NCBI RefSeq assembly: GCF_021650935.1
Contig: NZ_CP091244.1
Location: forward strand, 2,418,001 to 2,482,000
DNA length: 64,000 nt
Reading direction: 5' to 3'
Source of the DNA: Thiothrix winogradskyi
Lineage (GTDB): Bacteria; Pseudomonadota; Gammaproteobacteria; Thiotrichales; Thiotrichaceae
Part shown: piece after piece, positions 9,350 through 17,096 of the stretch
Layout: every line of letters starts with the position of its first letter
Position numbering within the stretch: position 1 is the first letter of the stretch
The notes under the pieces: generated by a model
Seen by the model: the letters and a program-made list of their open reading frames with translations, nothing else
Databases searched by the model: none
Told to the model about the DNA's origin: nothing
Position numbers and translations under genes: made by a program

Positions 9350-9898
9350 ATGGTGTTCAACCTGCCGGTGTTGCTGACGTGGATGCGGATTGCGTTTATT
9401 CCGCTGCTGGTCTTCCTGTTTTATCTGGAAGCGCCTTGGGCACCCTTGGCGGCGGCTATCTTGTTCGGTATTGCCGGTTTGACCGATTGGGCCGATGGTT
9501 ATCTGGCGCGTTTGTGGCAACAGGAATCGCGTTTCGGGGCATTTCTTGACCCGGTTGCGGATAAGTTAATTGTGGCAGTCGCGTTGATTTTGCTGGTGGA
9601 ACGCGAGGTAAATGTTTGGATTACCTTGGCAACGGTCATTATTATCGGGCGGGAAATCGTGATTTCAGCCTTGCGTGAATGGATGGCAGAATCCGGCAAC
9701 CGTTCCAAAGTGGCAGTGGCTTTTATTGGTAAGCTGAAAACCACCGCGCAAATTATCGCCTTGATTTGTTTGTTGTATAACCAAGATTTGTTCGGGGTGT
9801 TGCCACTACGGGAAATCGGTTTGGTGGCATTGGCGGTTGCGACGGTACTGACCGTTTGGTCAATGGTACAGTACCTTCGCAGTGCGTTTAGTTCATAA
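9350..9898 (+). CDS. pgsA: CDP-diacylglycerol--glycerol-3-phosphate 3-phosphatidyltransferase
   Basis: A 182-residue inner-membrane enzyme making phosphatidylglycerol phosphate, the committed step to phosphatidylglycerol and cardiolipin. The CDP-alcohol phosphotransferase signature DX2DGX2ARX8GX3DX3D is complete (TDWADGYLAR followed by FGAFLDPVADK). About five hydrophobic segments are visible. The ATG at 9350 is chosen because GGAGAAG lies just upstream and it begins MVFNLPVLLTWMR as in the family; an earlier in-frame start lies inside uvrC. Cotranscribed with uvrC. Its last codons overlap the 3' end of the convergent HhH gene by 6 nt. Confidence 0.95.
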   Translation: MVFNLPVLLTWMRIAFIPLLVFLFYLEAPWAPLAAAILFGIAGLTDWADGYLARLWQQESRFGAFLDPVADKLIVAVALILLVEREVNVWITLATVIIIGREIVISALREWMAESGNRSKVAVAFIGKLKTTAQIIALICLLYNQDLFGVLPLREIGLVALAVATVLTVWSMVQYLRSAFSS

Positions 9899-11488
9899 GT
9901 TGTCTTGGTAGGCTTTGAGTTGTTCCCATTCACTTTGCGCGGCGAGTGCTGCTTGCTTCGGCCAGCTTGAGGTGTCGTGTTTGCTGAATTGTTCGTCTTC
10001 CACGATCAGCAGTGCTTGCAGTTTTTGAGGGGATGTTTCTGCCAATTGCTGATAGGTGTGGATGCCCGCGCGGTGTAAAACCGAAGCGAATGTGGGGCCA
10101 ATGCCGGTGAGCTTTTGTAGATCGTCGTGTTTGATCGACAAGTTGCTGGCGAGCTTTTCAGTAAGTTCTTTGGCGCTGGCAGCGAGGCTGGCGAGTGTTG
10201 AGCTGCCTTTTACCAAGGTTTCAGAGCCGAGGGAACTGCCTTTTGAACTGAAACCGCTGCCGATTTCTTTGGCTTTGTGTAGCCATTCACCGCTGACCGG
10301 CGCGGCTTTTTCTTTGAGATGCTCTACGCTGTCTTTGGCTTTGTGCAGCCAGTCGCTGCTGACCGGCGCGGCTTTTTCTTTGAGGTGTTCTACGCTGTCT
10401 TTGGCTTTGTGTAGCCAGTCGTTAGCCGCTGGAGTGGCTTTTTCGGTCAGGTGTTCCACACTGTCTTTGGCTTTGTGCAGCCAGTCGTTCAAAATGTTGA
10501 GCGTGGCATCTTTGCCGGATTGAGCGCTGCTTGTTTCTGGCATATCAGGTGGATCAATAATCGGTTTGTGCGGGTCGATAGCATCGAGTAATGGATCCGT
10601 TTTCATGGTTATTTCTGGCATATCAGGTAGATCAATAATTGGTTTGTGCGGGTCGATAGCATCGAGTAATGAATCCGTTTTCATGCTTATTTCTGGCATG
10701 TCAGGTAGATCAATAATCGGTTTGTGCGGGTCGATAGTATCGAGTAATGAATCCGTTTTCATGCTTATTTCTGGCATGTCAGGTAGATCAATAATCGGTT
10801 TGTGCGGGTCGATAGTATCGAGTAATGAATCCGTTTTCATGCTTATTTCTGGCATGTCAGGTAGATCAATAATCGGTTTGTGCGGGTCGATAGTATCGAG
10901 TAATGGATCGGTTGTTATGGTTGTTAATTGATCGGGTAAGTCAATAATGGGTTTATGCGGATCAATCCCGGCTAACAATGGGTCAAGCTCCCATGATGCG
11001 GTTGGTATTGGTTCGTTATGCATGGTGATGATCTCCAGTGTGCTCTCTGGTTCTGGCACTTCTAGGTCAAGAATGGGTTTGTGCGGATCGATAGCAGCCA
11101 GCAGCGGGTCAATTTCTGGCAAAGGGGGCAGCTCGCTATGCAGCACAGGTATTCCCACGGTGGTTTCATGGGATATTTCAGGTGGCTGTGGTGGTAGTTT
11201 CGGTGTCACTTCCGGCACAGTAAGGATAGGTTTGGCGGTTACTTTGGGCACATAAACATCATCGGTGGATGGTTTCGAGGTGTATATGTTGACGTCACGG
11301 GTGTGGTATTTGCCCGCTGGAACAGGGGTAATGCCAAGCGGAACCATTTTTTTCCTGGGGCGGCAACAAATGCCCATTTGACGAAATAAGCGGCAGAGTA
11401 AGATGCCGATAACAAAGCTCAGTAACAGCAGTGAGATAATTTCCCCTGTTGCCATGCCGAATGTATAAGGGGTGTTGGCGGTATTCAT
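9893..11488 (-). CDS. Membrane-anchored repeat protein with C-terminal helix-hairpin-helix domain
   Basis: A 531-residue protein. Residues about 10-35 form one transmembrane helix followed by CCRPRKK, so the bulk should lie on the cytoplasmic side. Next come seven copies of an acidic motif centred on IDPHKPI(I/L)D, the middle five as near-identical 26-residue units, then four 22-residue units of the DWLHKAKDSVEHLKEKA type that are probably amphipathic helices. The C-terminal 80 residues (LQKLTGIGPTFASVLHRAGI, then WPKQAALAAQSEWEQLKAYQ) are a helix-hairpin-helix domain like that of the predicted FEN1-like H3TH family. The paralogue at 11584-12231 has the same ends without the repeats. The start is set by AAGGAA at suitable spacing. 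Its promoter must lie downstream of the terminator at 11547. Function unknown; DNA binding is inferred from the HhH only. Confidence 0.75.
   Translation of the reverse strand: MNTANTPYTFGMATGEIISLLLLSFVIGILLCRLFRQMGICCRPRKKMVPLGITPVPAGKYHTRDVNIYTSKPSTDDVYVPKVTAKPILTVPEVTPKLPPQPPEISHETTVGIPVLHSELPPLPEIDPLLAAIDPHKPILDLEVPEPESTLEIITMHNEPIPTASWELDPLLAGIDPHKPIIDLPDQLTTITTDPLLDTIDPHKPIIDLPDMPEISMKTDSLLDTIDPHKPIIDLPDMPEISMKTDSLLDTIDPHKPIIDLPDMPEISMKTDSLLDAIDPHKPIIDLPDMPEITMKTDPLLDAIDPHKPIIDPPDMPETSSAQSGKDATLNILNDWLHKAKDSVEHLTEKATPAANDWLHKAKDSVEHLKEKAAPVSSDWLHKAKDSVEHLKEKAAPVSGEWLHKAKEIGSGFSSKGSSLGSETLVKGSSTLASLAASAKELTEKLASNLSIKHDDLQKLTGIGPTFASVLHRAGIHTYQQLAETSPQKLQALLIVEDEQFSKHDTSSWPKQAALAAQSEWEQLKAYQDNL
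10265..10497. repeat. Four tandem 66-bp coding repeats
   Basis: The motif ggctttgtg recurs at about 10271, 10337, 10403 and 10469, a period of 66 bp, encoding the 22-residue WLHKAKDSVEHL units of the HhH protein. Copies are nearly identical in DNA. Confidence 0.9.
10539..10928. repeat. Five tandem 78-bp coding repeats
   Basis: Units begin at about 10539, 10617, 10695, 10773 and 10851. Each encodes 26 residues containing IDPHKPIIDLPDMPEI. DNA identity between central units is almost complete, including synonymous positions, so the array expanded recently. Two older, diverged units lie beyond 10930. Confidence 0.92.
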
Positions 11489-11546
11489 GATTGTCATTCC
11501 TTATTCAATGCATGAGAAGTGTTGGCTAAACTAGCATCCTGCTAGC

Positions 11547-11571
11547 AAAAACCGGCGATTTGCCGGTTTTT
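11547..11571 (-). terminator. Stem-loop terminator between the two HhH genes
   Basis: Perfect 10-bp stem aaaaaccggc / gccggttttt with a 5-nt loop; T runs on both strands make it bidirectional. It ends the OmpA-small membrane protein-HhH transcript (minus strand). Confidence 0.8.
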
Positions 11572-11583
11572 GAAGGGCTGGAT

Positions 11584-12231
11584 TTAGACGCGCCCGTTGA
11601 TTAGCAGATTTTGGTATTCCTTGAGACGTTCCCACTCACCTTTATTAGCTAATTCTGCTTGGTAAGGCCAGCTTTTCGGATCGTGCATCTTGAATTGATT
11701 GCCCGCAGCTTCCAGTATCGGCTTGATTTCGTCCGGGGTCATGGAGGCGAGTTGTGCGAAATTACGTACTCCCGCAGCATTGAGCACTTGCTCCAGTTTG
11801 GGGCCGATGCCTTCCAGTTTTTTCAGGTCGTCTTTGTGACCTTGCCCGGTATTGGTAAAGCTGGGGGGGATGCTACTAACGCGGGCAGTACCTACATCGC
11901 TGACGTCATGGTGAGATGACGGGGATGGTGTGCTTGGCACGCTAGGCTCAGGGGTGCGTAATAAGCTGTTAATGTCAGCCGTATAGCCGCCACCTTTCAG
12001 ATCCTTGCCCGGAAACTCGCGAGGGGGACGTTGACCTTCGCGTGTGGTGTTGACATGACTGGTATGACCCAAGGAAGGCTCTTTGGTGTTAATTACATGG
12101 TTGGCACAGCATATACCTAATTTACGCAATAGCCAGCACAGCAGCATACCCAGCAAGAATGCGCCCAGCAGCAATAAGACGATTTCCAGACTGGCAGTGC
12201 CAAAGGTGTAGTCGGGACTTGTTTGCTTCAT
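11584..12231 (-). CDS. Membrane-anchored helix-hairpin-helix protein (short paralogue)
   Basis: A 215-residue protein. The N-terminus YTFGTASLEIVLLLLGAFLLGMLLCWLLRKLGICC is a single transmembrane anchor like that of the 531-residue paralogue. A variable Ser/Pro/Thr-rich linker (about residues 40-130) follows, then a C-terminal HhH domain (LKKLEGIGPKLEQVLNAAGV, then WPYQAELANKGEWERLKEYQ). The ATG lies 3 nt after the stop of the 43-residue gene, whose last codons supply the GAGGAG ribosome site, so the two are translationally linked. Function is not known; the anchor plus HhH suggests contact with nucleic acid at the membrane. Confidence 0.75.
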   Translation of the reverse strand: MKQTSPDYTFGTASLEIVLLLLGAFLLGMLLCWLLRKLGICCANHVINTKEPSLGHTSHVNTTREGQRPPREFPGKDLKGGGYTADINSLLRTPEPSVPSTPSPSSHHDVSDVGTARVSSIPPSFTNTGQGHKDDLKKLEGIGPKLEQVLNAAGVRNFAQLASMTPDEIKPILEAAGNQFKMHDPKSWPYQAELANKGEWERLKEYQNLLINGRV

Positions 12232-12234
12232 GAA

Positions 12235-12366
12235 TTACTCCTCATGACCTGAGCGGTTGCGGAAATAACAGAACAGGAAACCCAACAGGAATGCACCAGC
12301 GAGCATGAGGATGACATCCAGACTGGCGCTGGTCATGTCGTAACGGCTTGTAATGTCTTTAAACAT
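12235..12366 (-). CDS. Small single-pass membrane protein (43 residues)
   Basis: Reads MFKDITSRYDMTSASLDVIL, then a hydrophobic helix MLAGAFLLGFLFCYF and a charged tail. Its transmembrane part closely resembles the anchors of the two HhH proteins (S/ASLxxxLxLxGAFLLGxLxC), so it looks like an HhH-less member of the same anchor family. It lies between the OmpA-like gene and the HhH gene with very short gaps, and its 3' end provides the next gene's ribosome site. Conserved hydrophobic design and tight packing argue that it is real. Confidence 0.7.
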   Translation of the reverse strand: MFKDITSRYDMTSASLDVILMLAGAFLLGFLFCYFRNRSGHEE

Positions 12367-12384
12367 GGTAACAACTCCAGTCGT

Positions 12385-13314
12385 TTATTTTACAGGGGTG
12401 ATTTCAACACGGCGGTTTTTCTTGCGACCTTCTTCCGTATTGTTATCAGCAATCGGTTTATCAGCACCTTCAGAGGCGGCTGATACCCGGTCTTTGGGAG
12501 CGCCGAGGTCGATCAAGGTTTTTTGGAGCATTTCGGCACGTTTCAAACCGAGGGCTTTATTTTTTGCTGGATCGCCTTTGTTATCGGTATGGCCGACAAT
12601 GGTGACTTTGGCATTGCTATTGTCTTTCAGGAATTGCGCGACTTTTTCAAAATAGGCTTTGGTACTCGCGGCTAACTGTGGATTAGCAGAGCCAGTTGGG
12701 AAGGTGAGGGTGGCAGGACCAATATCACCATTTTGATTGGTGCTAGTGGTTTCCATAGTGACTTTATCAGCATCAGCTTTTGCCTCAGCAGCGGCTTTGT
12801 CGGCGTCGGCTTTGGCTTGTGCATCAGCAGTGGCTTTGTCGGCATCAGCTTTAGCTTTTTCATCAGCAGCGGCTTTATCGGCATCAGCTTTAGCTTTTTC
12901 ATCAGCAGCGGCTTTATCGGCATCAGCTTTAGCTTTTTCATCAGCAGCGGCTTTATCGGCGCCGGGTTTGGCTTGTGCATCAGCAGCGGCTTTATCGGTG
13001 TCGGGTTTGGCTTGTGCATCAGCAGCGGCTTTATCGGCGTCGGCTTTGGCTTTTTCATCAGCAGCGGCTTTGTCGGCATCAGCTTTGGCTTGTGCATCAG
13101 CAGCGACTTTATCAGCATTAGCTTTGTCATTCTTGGCGGCATCAGACGCCGAGCCAGACAGCGCCGCAGCACCTGTTGCTGCTGTACCCGCCGCGATTTG
13201 TGCTGAGCTTATATCAGCACCACAGAAGCCTTTCACTTTGCAGGTATACCACCACCAGCTACCCACTCCCCAGATACCGGCTAACAGTAGCACAATTAAT
13301 GATTTTGCTTTCAT
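12385..13314 (-). CDS. OmpA family protein with Ala/Lys/Asp-rich repeat stalk
   Basis: A 309-residue protein. The N-terminal hydrophobic segment (SLIVLLLAGIWGVGSWWW) is a signal anchor or signal peptide. Then come about nine 13-residue units of the ADADKAAADEKAK type, predicted to form a long charged helix, and a C-terminal OmpA-like peptidoglycan-binding domain (VTIVGHTDNKGDPAKN, LKRAEMLQKTLIDLG, NRRVEITPVK). It probably spans the periplasm from the inner membrane to peptidoglycan. AAGGAG 10 nt upstream sets the start. First gene of the small operon with the 43-residue membrane protein and the short HhH protein. Confidence 0.85.
   Translation of the reverse strand: MKAKSLIVLLLAGIWGVGSWWWYTCKVKGFCGADISSAQIAAGTAATGAAALSGSASDAAKNDKANADKVAADAQAKADADKAAADEKAKADADKAAADAQAKPDTDKAAADAQAKPGADKAAADEKAKADADKAAADEKAKADADKAAADEKAKADADKATADAQAKADADKAAAEAKADADKVTMETTSTNQNGDIGPATLTFPTGSANPQLAASTKAYFEKVAQFLKDNSNAKVTIVGHTDNKGDPAKNKALGLKRAEMLQKTLIDLGAPKDRVSAASEGADKPIADNNTEEGRKKNRRVEITPVK
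12768..13120. repeat. Tandem 39-bp coding repeats in the OmpA-like gene
   Basis: About nine units encoding AxADKAAADxxAK. Central copies are almost identical in DNA; the number of units is probably variable. Confidence 0.85.
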
Positions 13315-13448
13315 GCAGGTGAAACTCCTTTTCTGGAACATTTTTGAATAACATTACGGGACACACTTTTTATAGTATGCAACACCGTGAATTACAACAG
13401 GGTTATTGTCCGCATGAAAATAGCATGAACGGTGGAATTTTGCTGACT

Positions 13449-13868
13449 TTAGCATTGCTCCCACGGTAAACCGTGAAAACGCCAGCCACCTAGCGTACCC
13501 CGGTGATGGTTGGCATCACGTTCACCCTCAAAGCCTTCGTCGATGTGCATGACGTGCTGGAAACCCGCTTCCAGCAAGGCACTAGCGGCTTCGCGTGAAC
13601 GTTTGCCACTGCGGCAAATTAAAACTACCTGCGCTTCTTTAGGAGGCGTTTCTTTAAAACGGGTCGTGAGTACTTGTTCGATTTCGTCAGCAAAATTAGG
13701 ATTAACATCCCAATCGGGTTCGTCGATCCACGCAATATGCACGGATCCAACCGGATGACCTACAAACAGGTATTCCATTGCGGAACGGATGTCGATCAAA
13801 ATGCTGTGAGATGTGGTTTGCAATAAGTCGTAGGCGGCGATAGGGGAAAGGTCGTGTAATTCAGGCAT
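13449..13868 (-). CDS. Rhodanese-like domain protein
   Basis: A 139-residue single rhodanese domain. The active-site loop CRSGKRS carries the catalytic Cys, and DIRSAMEYLFVGHPVGSVHI is the conserved N-terminal rhodanese stretch. It would carry a persulfide on Cys in the cytoplasm, with no signal peptide. It closes the sdh transcription unit: its ATG lies 3 nt after the stop of the second sdhE-like gene, so it is likely cotranscribed. Whether it serves iron-sulfur supply to SdhB or general sulfur transfer cannot be told. Confidence 0.88.
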   Translation of the reverse strand: MPELHDLSPIAAYDLLQTTSHSILIDIRSAMEYLFVGHPVGSVHIAWIDEPDWDVNPNFADEIEQVLTTRFKETPPKEAQVVLICRSGKRSREAASALLEAGFQHVMHIDEGFEGERDANHHRGTLGGWRFHGLPWEQC

Positions 13869-13871
13869 GGG

Positions 13872-14144
13872 CTATCCTCTGGCGGTGTTATCATGGTGTT
13901 GACGTATCCTCTCAATGATAGCGCACATACCCGTGTCTCTGGGCTGACGATTGCCAATTAGCCAATCAAGAATTTCCTGATCCTTGGATTTTAATAAACG
14001 CTCGAAAGCAAATTGCTCACCCATATCGAGAGTGTGGAAACAATTCTGTAAGAAATTCCCTAAAGGCTGATCTAACACCTGCAAAGTACGGCGGCAAGCC
14101 CAGCGCAGGCGTACCAGCCGTTCAGCTTGTTGCTGTTCAGTCAT
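13872..14144 (-). CDS. SdhE-family protein, divergent second copy
   Basis: A 90-residue protein with the SdhE fold signature (RLRWACRRTLQVLDQPLGNFL, then a helix ending LDWLIGNRQP). SdhE helps attach FAD covalently to SdhA through an RGxxE motif. Here the matching position reads RTLQV, so both G and E are replaced. The start ATG overlaps the end of the canonical copy (ATGACTGA), showing tandem duplication and coupled translation. It may have lost flavinylation activity or taken another client. Identification rests on the CRR...LD pattern, size and context. Confidence 0.75.
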   Translation of the reverse strand: MTEQQQAERLVRLRWACRRTLQVLDQPLGNFLQNCFHTLDMGEQFAFERLLKSKDQEILDWLIGNRQPRDTGMCAIIERIRQHHDNTARG

Positions 14145-14373
14145 GGACGACTCGCAGCTTGGCAATCAGCTCGGCGTATTCGTCGGGGAAGGGTATGGCG
14201 TCTAGCAACATGTCCCAGATGATTGGGTCTTGCATTGCCAGTAATTCGTCTAAGCGTTGCAATTCAGTGGGGCTGGCGCTGGTATAATGGCGTTCTAAAT
14301 AGTGCTGGAAAATCACATCCAGCTCTTTCAAGCCGCGCCGACAGCGCATTTTTACGCGGGAAAGTTCACTCAT
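14137..14373 (-). CDS. sdhE: Succinate dehydrogenase flavinylation factor SdhE
   Basis: A 78-residue SdhE/SDHAF2 family protein. MRCRRGLKELDVIFQHYLE contains the RGxxE motif (RGLKE) needed to promote covalent FAD attachment to SdhA, and DPIIWDMLL matches the second conserved helix. It lies downstream of sdhB in the same direction, as in other gammaproteobacteria, separated only by the hairpin element at 14389-14489. It overlaps the second copy by 8 nt. Confidence 0.9.
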   Translation of the reverse strand: MSELSRVKMRCRRGLKELDVIFQHYLERHYTSASPTELQRLDELLAMQDPIIWDMLLDAIPFPDEYAELIAKLRVVHD

Positions 14374-14388
14374 GGTTATATCCTTGTA

Positions 14389-14489
14389 CCCCTCACCCTA
14401 ACCCCTCTCCCTCAAGGGGAGAGGGGCTAAGAAAAGGGAAAATATTATTTCTTGTCCCCCTCGCCCCTTGAGGGAGAGGGGGTGAGGGG
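14389..14489. repeat. CCCTCACCC-type inverted-repeat element, copy 1
   Basis: Outer arms cccctcaccc (14389-14398) and gggtgagggg (14480-14489) enclose purine/pyrimidine-biased inner arms (aacccctctccctcaaggg against cccttgagggagagg) and a central AT-rich stretch with gaaaagggaaaa. It fills the gap between sdhB and sdhE. The same layout, with different inner arms, occurs at 62867-62955. It looks like a non-coding miniature element; a transcript through it would fold into a strong hairpin and could reduce sdhE expression relative to sdhB. Confidence 0.85.
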
Positions 14490-14492
14490 TTC

Positions 14493-15272
14493 TTACCGCC
14501 GTTCGATCATCTTTTTCTTCAGTTCTGCAATGGATTTCGCCGGGTTCAAACCCTTGGGGCAAGTGTTGGTACAGTTCATGATGGTGTGGCAACGGTACAA
14601 ACGGAATGGGTCTTCCAGATTGTCCAGACGTTCACCCGTGGCTTCATCGCGGCTATCCACCACCCAGCGGTTGGCTTGCAAGAGGATCGCAGGCCCTAAA
14701 TAACGGTCGCTATTCCACCAGTAGCTAGGGCAAGACGTTGAGCAACACGCGCACAGGATGCATTCGTAGTGGTTGTCCAGCTTCTTACGGTCTTCTGGGG
14801 ATTGCAGGCGTTCGCGATCCGGTGGTGCTGGGGTCTGGGTCTGCATCCACGGTTTGATCGACGCATATTGTGCGTAGAAATGCGTCAAATCCGGGATCAA
14901 GTCTTTGACCACTTCCATATGTGGCAAGGGGCTGATTTGCACATCGCCATCACAAGCTTCAATCGCCTTGATACACGCCAGCGTATTGGTACCGTCGATA
15001 TTCATCGAACACGACCCGCAAATCCCTTCACGGCAGGAACGGCGGAAGGTCAAGGTCGGGTCAATTTCGTTCTTGATCTTCAGCAAGGCATCCAACACCA
15101 TCGGCCCGCATTGGTCGAGGTCGATTTCGTAAGTATCCCAGCGCGGGTTTTCACCGCTGTCCGGGTCGTAACGGTAAATGCGGAAGTTTTTTACACGGGT
15201 TGCACCAGCAGGAGCAGCCCAGGTTTTGCCACTCTTAACAACCGAGTTGGCAGGTAAAGTAAATTCAGCCAT
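14493..15272 (-). CDS. sdhB: Succinate dehydrogenase iron-sulfur subunit
   Basis: A 259-residue subunit carrying electrons from FAD to quinone. The 2Fe-2S ligands are in CREGICGSCSMNIDG...C, the 4Fe-4S ligands in CILCACCSTSCP, and the 3Fe-4S ligands in CHTIMNCTNTCPKGLNP. Slightly longer than E. coli SdhB because of an N-terminal extension of about 25 residues. It follows sdhA by 14 nt. Confidence 0.97.
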   Translation of the reverse strand: MAEFTLPANSVVKSGKTWAAPAGATRVKNFRIYRYDPDSGENPRWDTYEIDLDQCGPMVLDALLKIKNEIDPTLTFRRSCREGICGSCSMNIDGTNTLACIKAIEACDGDVQISPLPHMEVVKDLIPDLTHFYAQYASIKPWMQTQTPAPPDRERLQSPEDRKKLDNHYECILCACCSTSCPSYWWNSDRYLGPAILLQANRWVVDSRDEATGERLDNLEDPFRLYRCHTIMNCTNTCPKGLNPAKSIAELKKKMIERR

Positions 15273-15286
15273 GACAATGCTCCCTC

Positions 15287-17074
15287 TTAGTAAACCCGTT
15301 TCTTCGGTGCGATGTATTCAATTTCATCCGTCAACGTGTAAGTGTGGACGGGGCGATAGTCGATTTTGACTTTGCCGGACTCCTCTATCCACGCGATTGA
15401 GTGCTTCATCCATTCATCATCGTTACGATCCGGGAAGTCTTCACGGGCATGTGCACCACGGCTTTCTTCACGGTTTAAGGCGCATTGAATCGAGGTTTGG
15501 GCGCAATCCAGCAGGTTCGCTAACTCAAAGGTTTCCATCAGGTCAGAGTTCCACACCAAGCTGCGGTCGGTTACTGCGACATCATTGAAGCTGGCGTAAA
15601 TCTCATTCATTTTGTCGACACCTTCCTGCAAGGTTTGCGCAGTACGGAATACCGCTGCGTGTTTTTGCATGGTGTGTTGCATGGCTTCACGGATTTGCGC
15701 GGTGCTGGTCTTGCCATTGCCCTGATGGATGCGCTTGAAACGATCCAGTGCTTTTGCCAAACCAGCCGCCGGGAGTTCGGGTTGGGTAAGACCGGGGGTC
15801 AGGATTTCAGCGCAACGGTTAGCTGTTGCCCGCCCGAACACCACGATGTCCAACAAGGAGTTAGAACCGAGGCGGTTCGCACCATGCACCGATACGCAGG
15901 CACATTCGCCAATCGCCATCAAGCCCGGTACCACGCTATCAGGATCACCGTCTTTCAGCGTGACCACTTCGCCGTGGTAGTTGGTGGGGATGCCGCCCAT
16001 GTTGTAATGCACGGTTGGCAGCACTGGAATTGGCTGTTTGGTTACATCCACACCCGCAAAGATACGTGCGCTTTCCGCGATACCCGGCAGACGCTCATGG
16101 ATCACTTCAGGACCTAAATGTTCCAGATGCAGGTGAATGTGGTCTTTTTTCGGACCAACACCACGACCCTCGTTGATTTCAACGGTCATGGAACGGCTTA
16201 CCACGTCACGCGAAGCAAGGTCTTTGGCATTCGGGGCGTAACGTTCCATAAAACGTTCACCGTTGGCATTCGTCAGGTAGCCGCCTTCGCCGCGTACCCC
16301 TTCGGTAATCAGGCAGCCAGCACCGTAAATGCCAGTTGGATGGAATTGGGTGAATTCCATGTCTTGCAATGGCAAGCCAGCCCGCGCCACCATGCCATTA
16401 CCGTCACCGGTACAGGTGTGTGCAGAGGTTGCCGAGAAGTAAGCCCGCCCGTAACCGCCAGTTGCCAGCACCACGGTTTGCGCACGGAAAATACGCAAAA
16501 TGCCGTTAGCTAAATCCCACGCCAGCACCCCACGGCACACGCCTTCCTCATCCATAATCAGGTCGGTAGCGAAATGCTCAATGAAAAACACCGCATCGTG
16601 ACGCAAGGATTGCTGGTACAGCGTGTGCAAAATCGCATGACCGGTGCGGTCAGCCGCTGCACAAGTACGGTGCGCAATGCCCTTGCCGAATTCGGTGGTC
16701 ATCCCGCCAAACGGACGCTGATAAATGCGACCTTCTTCCGTGCGTGAAAACGGTACACCTTGGTGTTCCAGTTCAATGACCGCTGGAATCGCTTCGCGGC
16801 ACATGTATTCAATCGCGTCTTGGTCGCCCAGCCAGTCCGACCCTTTTACGGTGTCGTACATGTGCCATTGCCATTTATCCGGCCCCATATTACCGAGCGC
16901 GGCGGACATGCCACCTTGTGCAGCCACAGTATGGCTACGGGTTGGGAAAACCTTGGTAATACACGCAGTGGATAAGCCTTTTACTGCCATCCCGAAAGTG
17001 GCACGCAAACCCGCACCGCCCGCGCCCACGACCACGACATCGTAGGTATGATGTTCAATTTTGTATTCAGTCAT
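15287..17074 (-). CDS. sdhA: Succinate dehydrogenase flavoprotein subunit
   Basis: A 595-residue catalytic subunit oxidising succinate to fumarate. GAGGAGLRA near the N-terminus is the FAD-binding Rossmann motif; RSHTVAAQGG includes the His that carries covalent FAD. RGEGGYLTNANGERFM and MGGIPTNYHGEV are active-site segments and the capping domain follows. Complete, typical length, in the order sdhC-D-A-B. Confidence 0.98.
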   Translation of the reverse strand: MTEYKIEHHTYDVVVVGAGGAGLRATFGMAVKGLSTACITKVFPTRSHTVAAQGGMSAALGNMGPDKWQWHMYDTVKGSDWLGDQDAIEYMCREAIPAVIELEHQGVPFSRTEEGRIYQRPFGGMTTEFGKGIAHRTCAAADRTGHAILHTLYQQSLRHDAVFFIEHFATDLIMDEEGVCRGVLAWDLANGILRIFRAQTVVLATGGYGRAYFSATSAHTCTGDGNGMVARAGLPLQDMEFTQFHPTGIYGAGCLITEGVRGEGGYLTNANGERFMERYAPNAKDLASRDVVSRSMTVEINEGRGVGPKKDHIHLHLEHLGPEVIHERLPGIAESARIFAGVDVTKQPIPVLPTVHYNMGGIPTNYHGEVVTLKDGDPDSVVPGLMAIGECACVSVHGANRLGSNSLLDIVVFGRATANRCAEILTPGLTQPELPAAGLAKALDRFKRIHQGNGKTSTAQIREAMQHTMQKHAAVFRTAQTLQEGVDKMNEIYASFNDVAVTDRSLVWNSDLMETFELANLLDCAQTSIQCALNREESRGAHAREDFPDRNDDEWMKHSIAWIEESGKVKIDYRPVHTYTLTDEIEYIAPKKRVY

Positions 17075-17096
17075 TGTGTAATCAACCTCTGTGTCA

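Noticed and set aside
10539..10928. Regular repeats that could suggest a CRISPR array
   Set aside because: The repeats are contiguous without unique spacers, keep one open frame and encode the IDPHKP protein repeats.
12733..13351. Long plus-strand open frames opposite the OmpA-like gene (Ser/Ala-rich)
   Set aside because: They arise from the 39-bp coding repeats read on the other strand; they have no ribosome site and no family resemblance.
14389..14489. The sdhB-sdhE hairpin as a simple Rho-independent terminator
   Set aside because: No terminal T tract, a second copy exists at 62867-62955, and the downstream sdhE genes are expected to be cotranscribed.
15610..15620. An extra TGTCGACA inside sdhA
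   Set aside because: It encodes conserved sdhA residues and has no promoter nearby; probably chance occurrence of a short palindrome.
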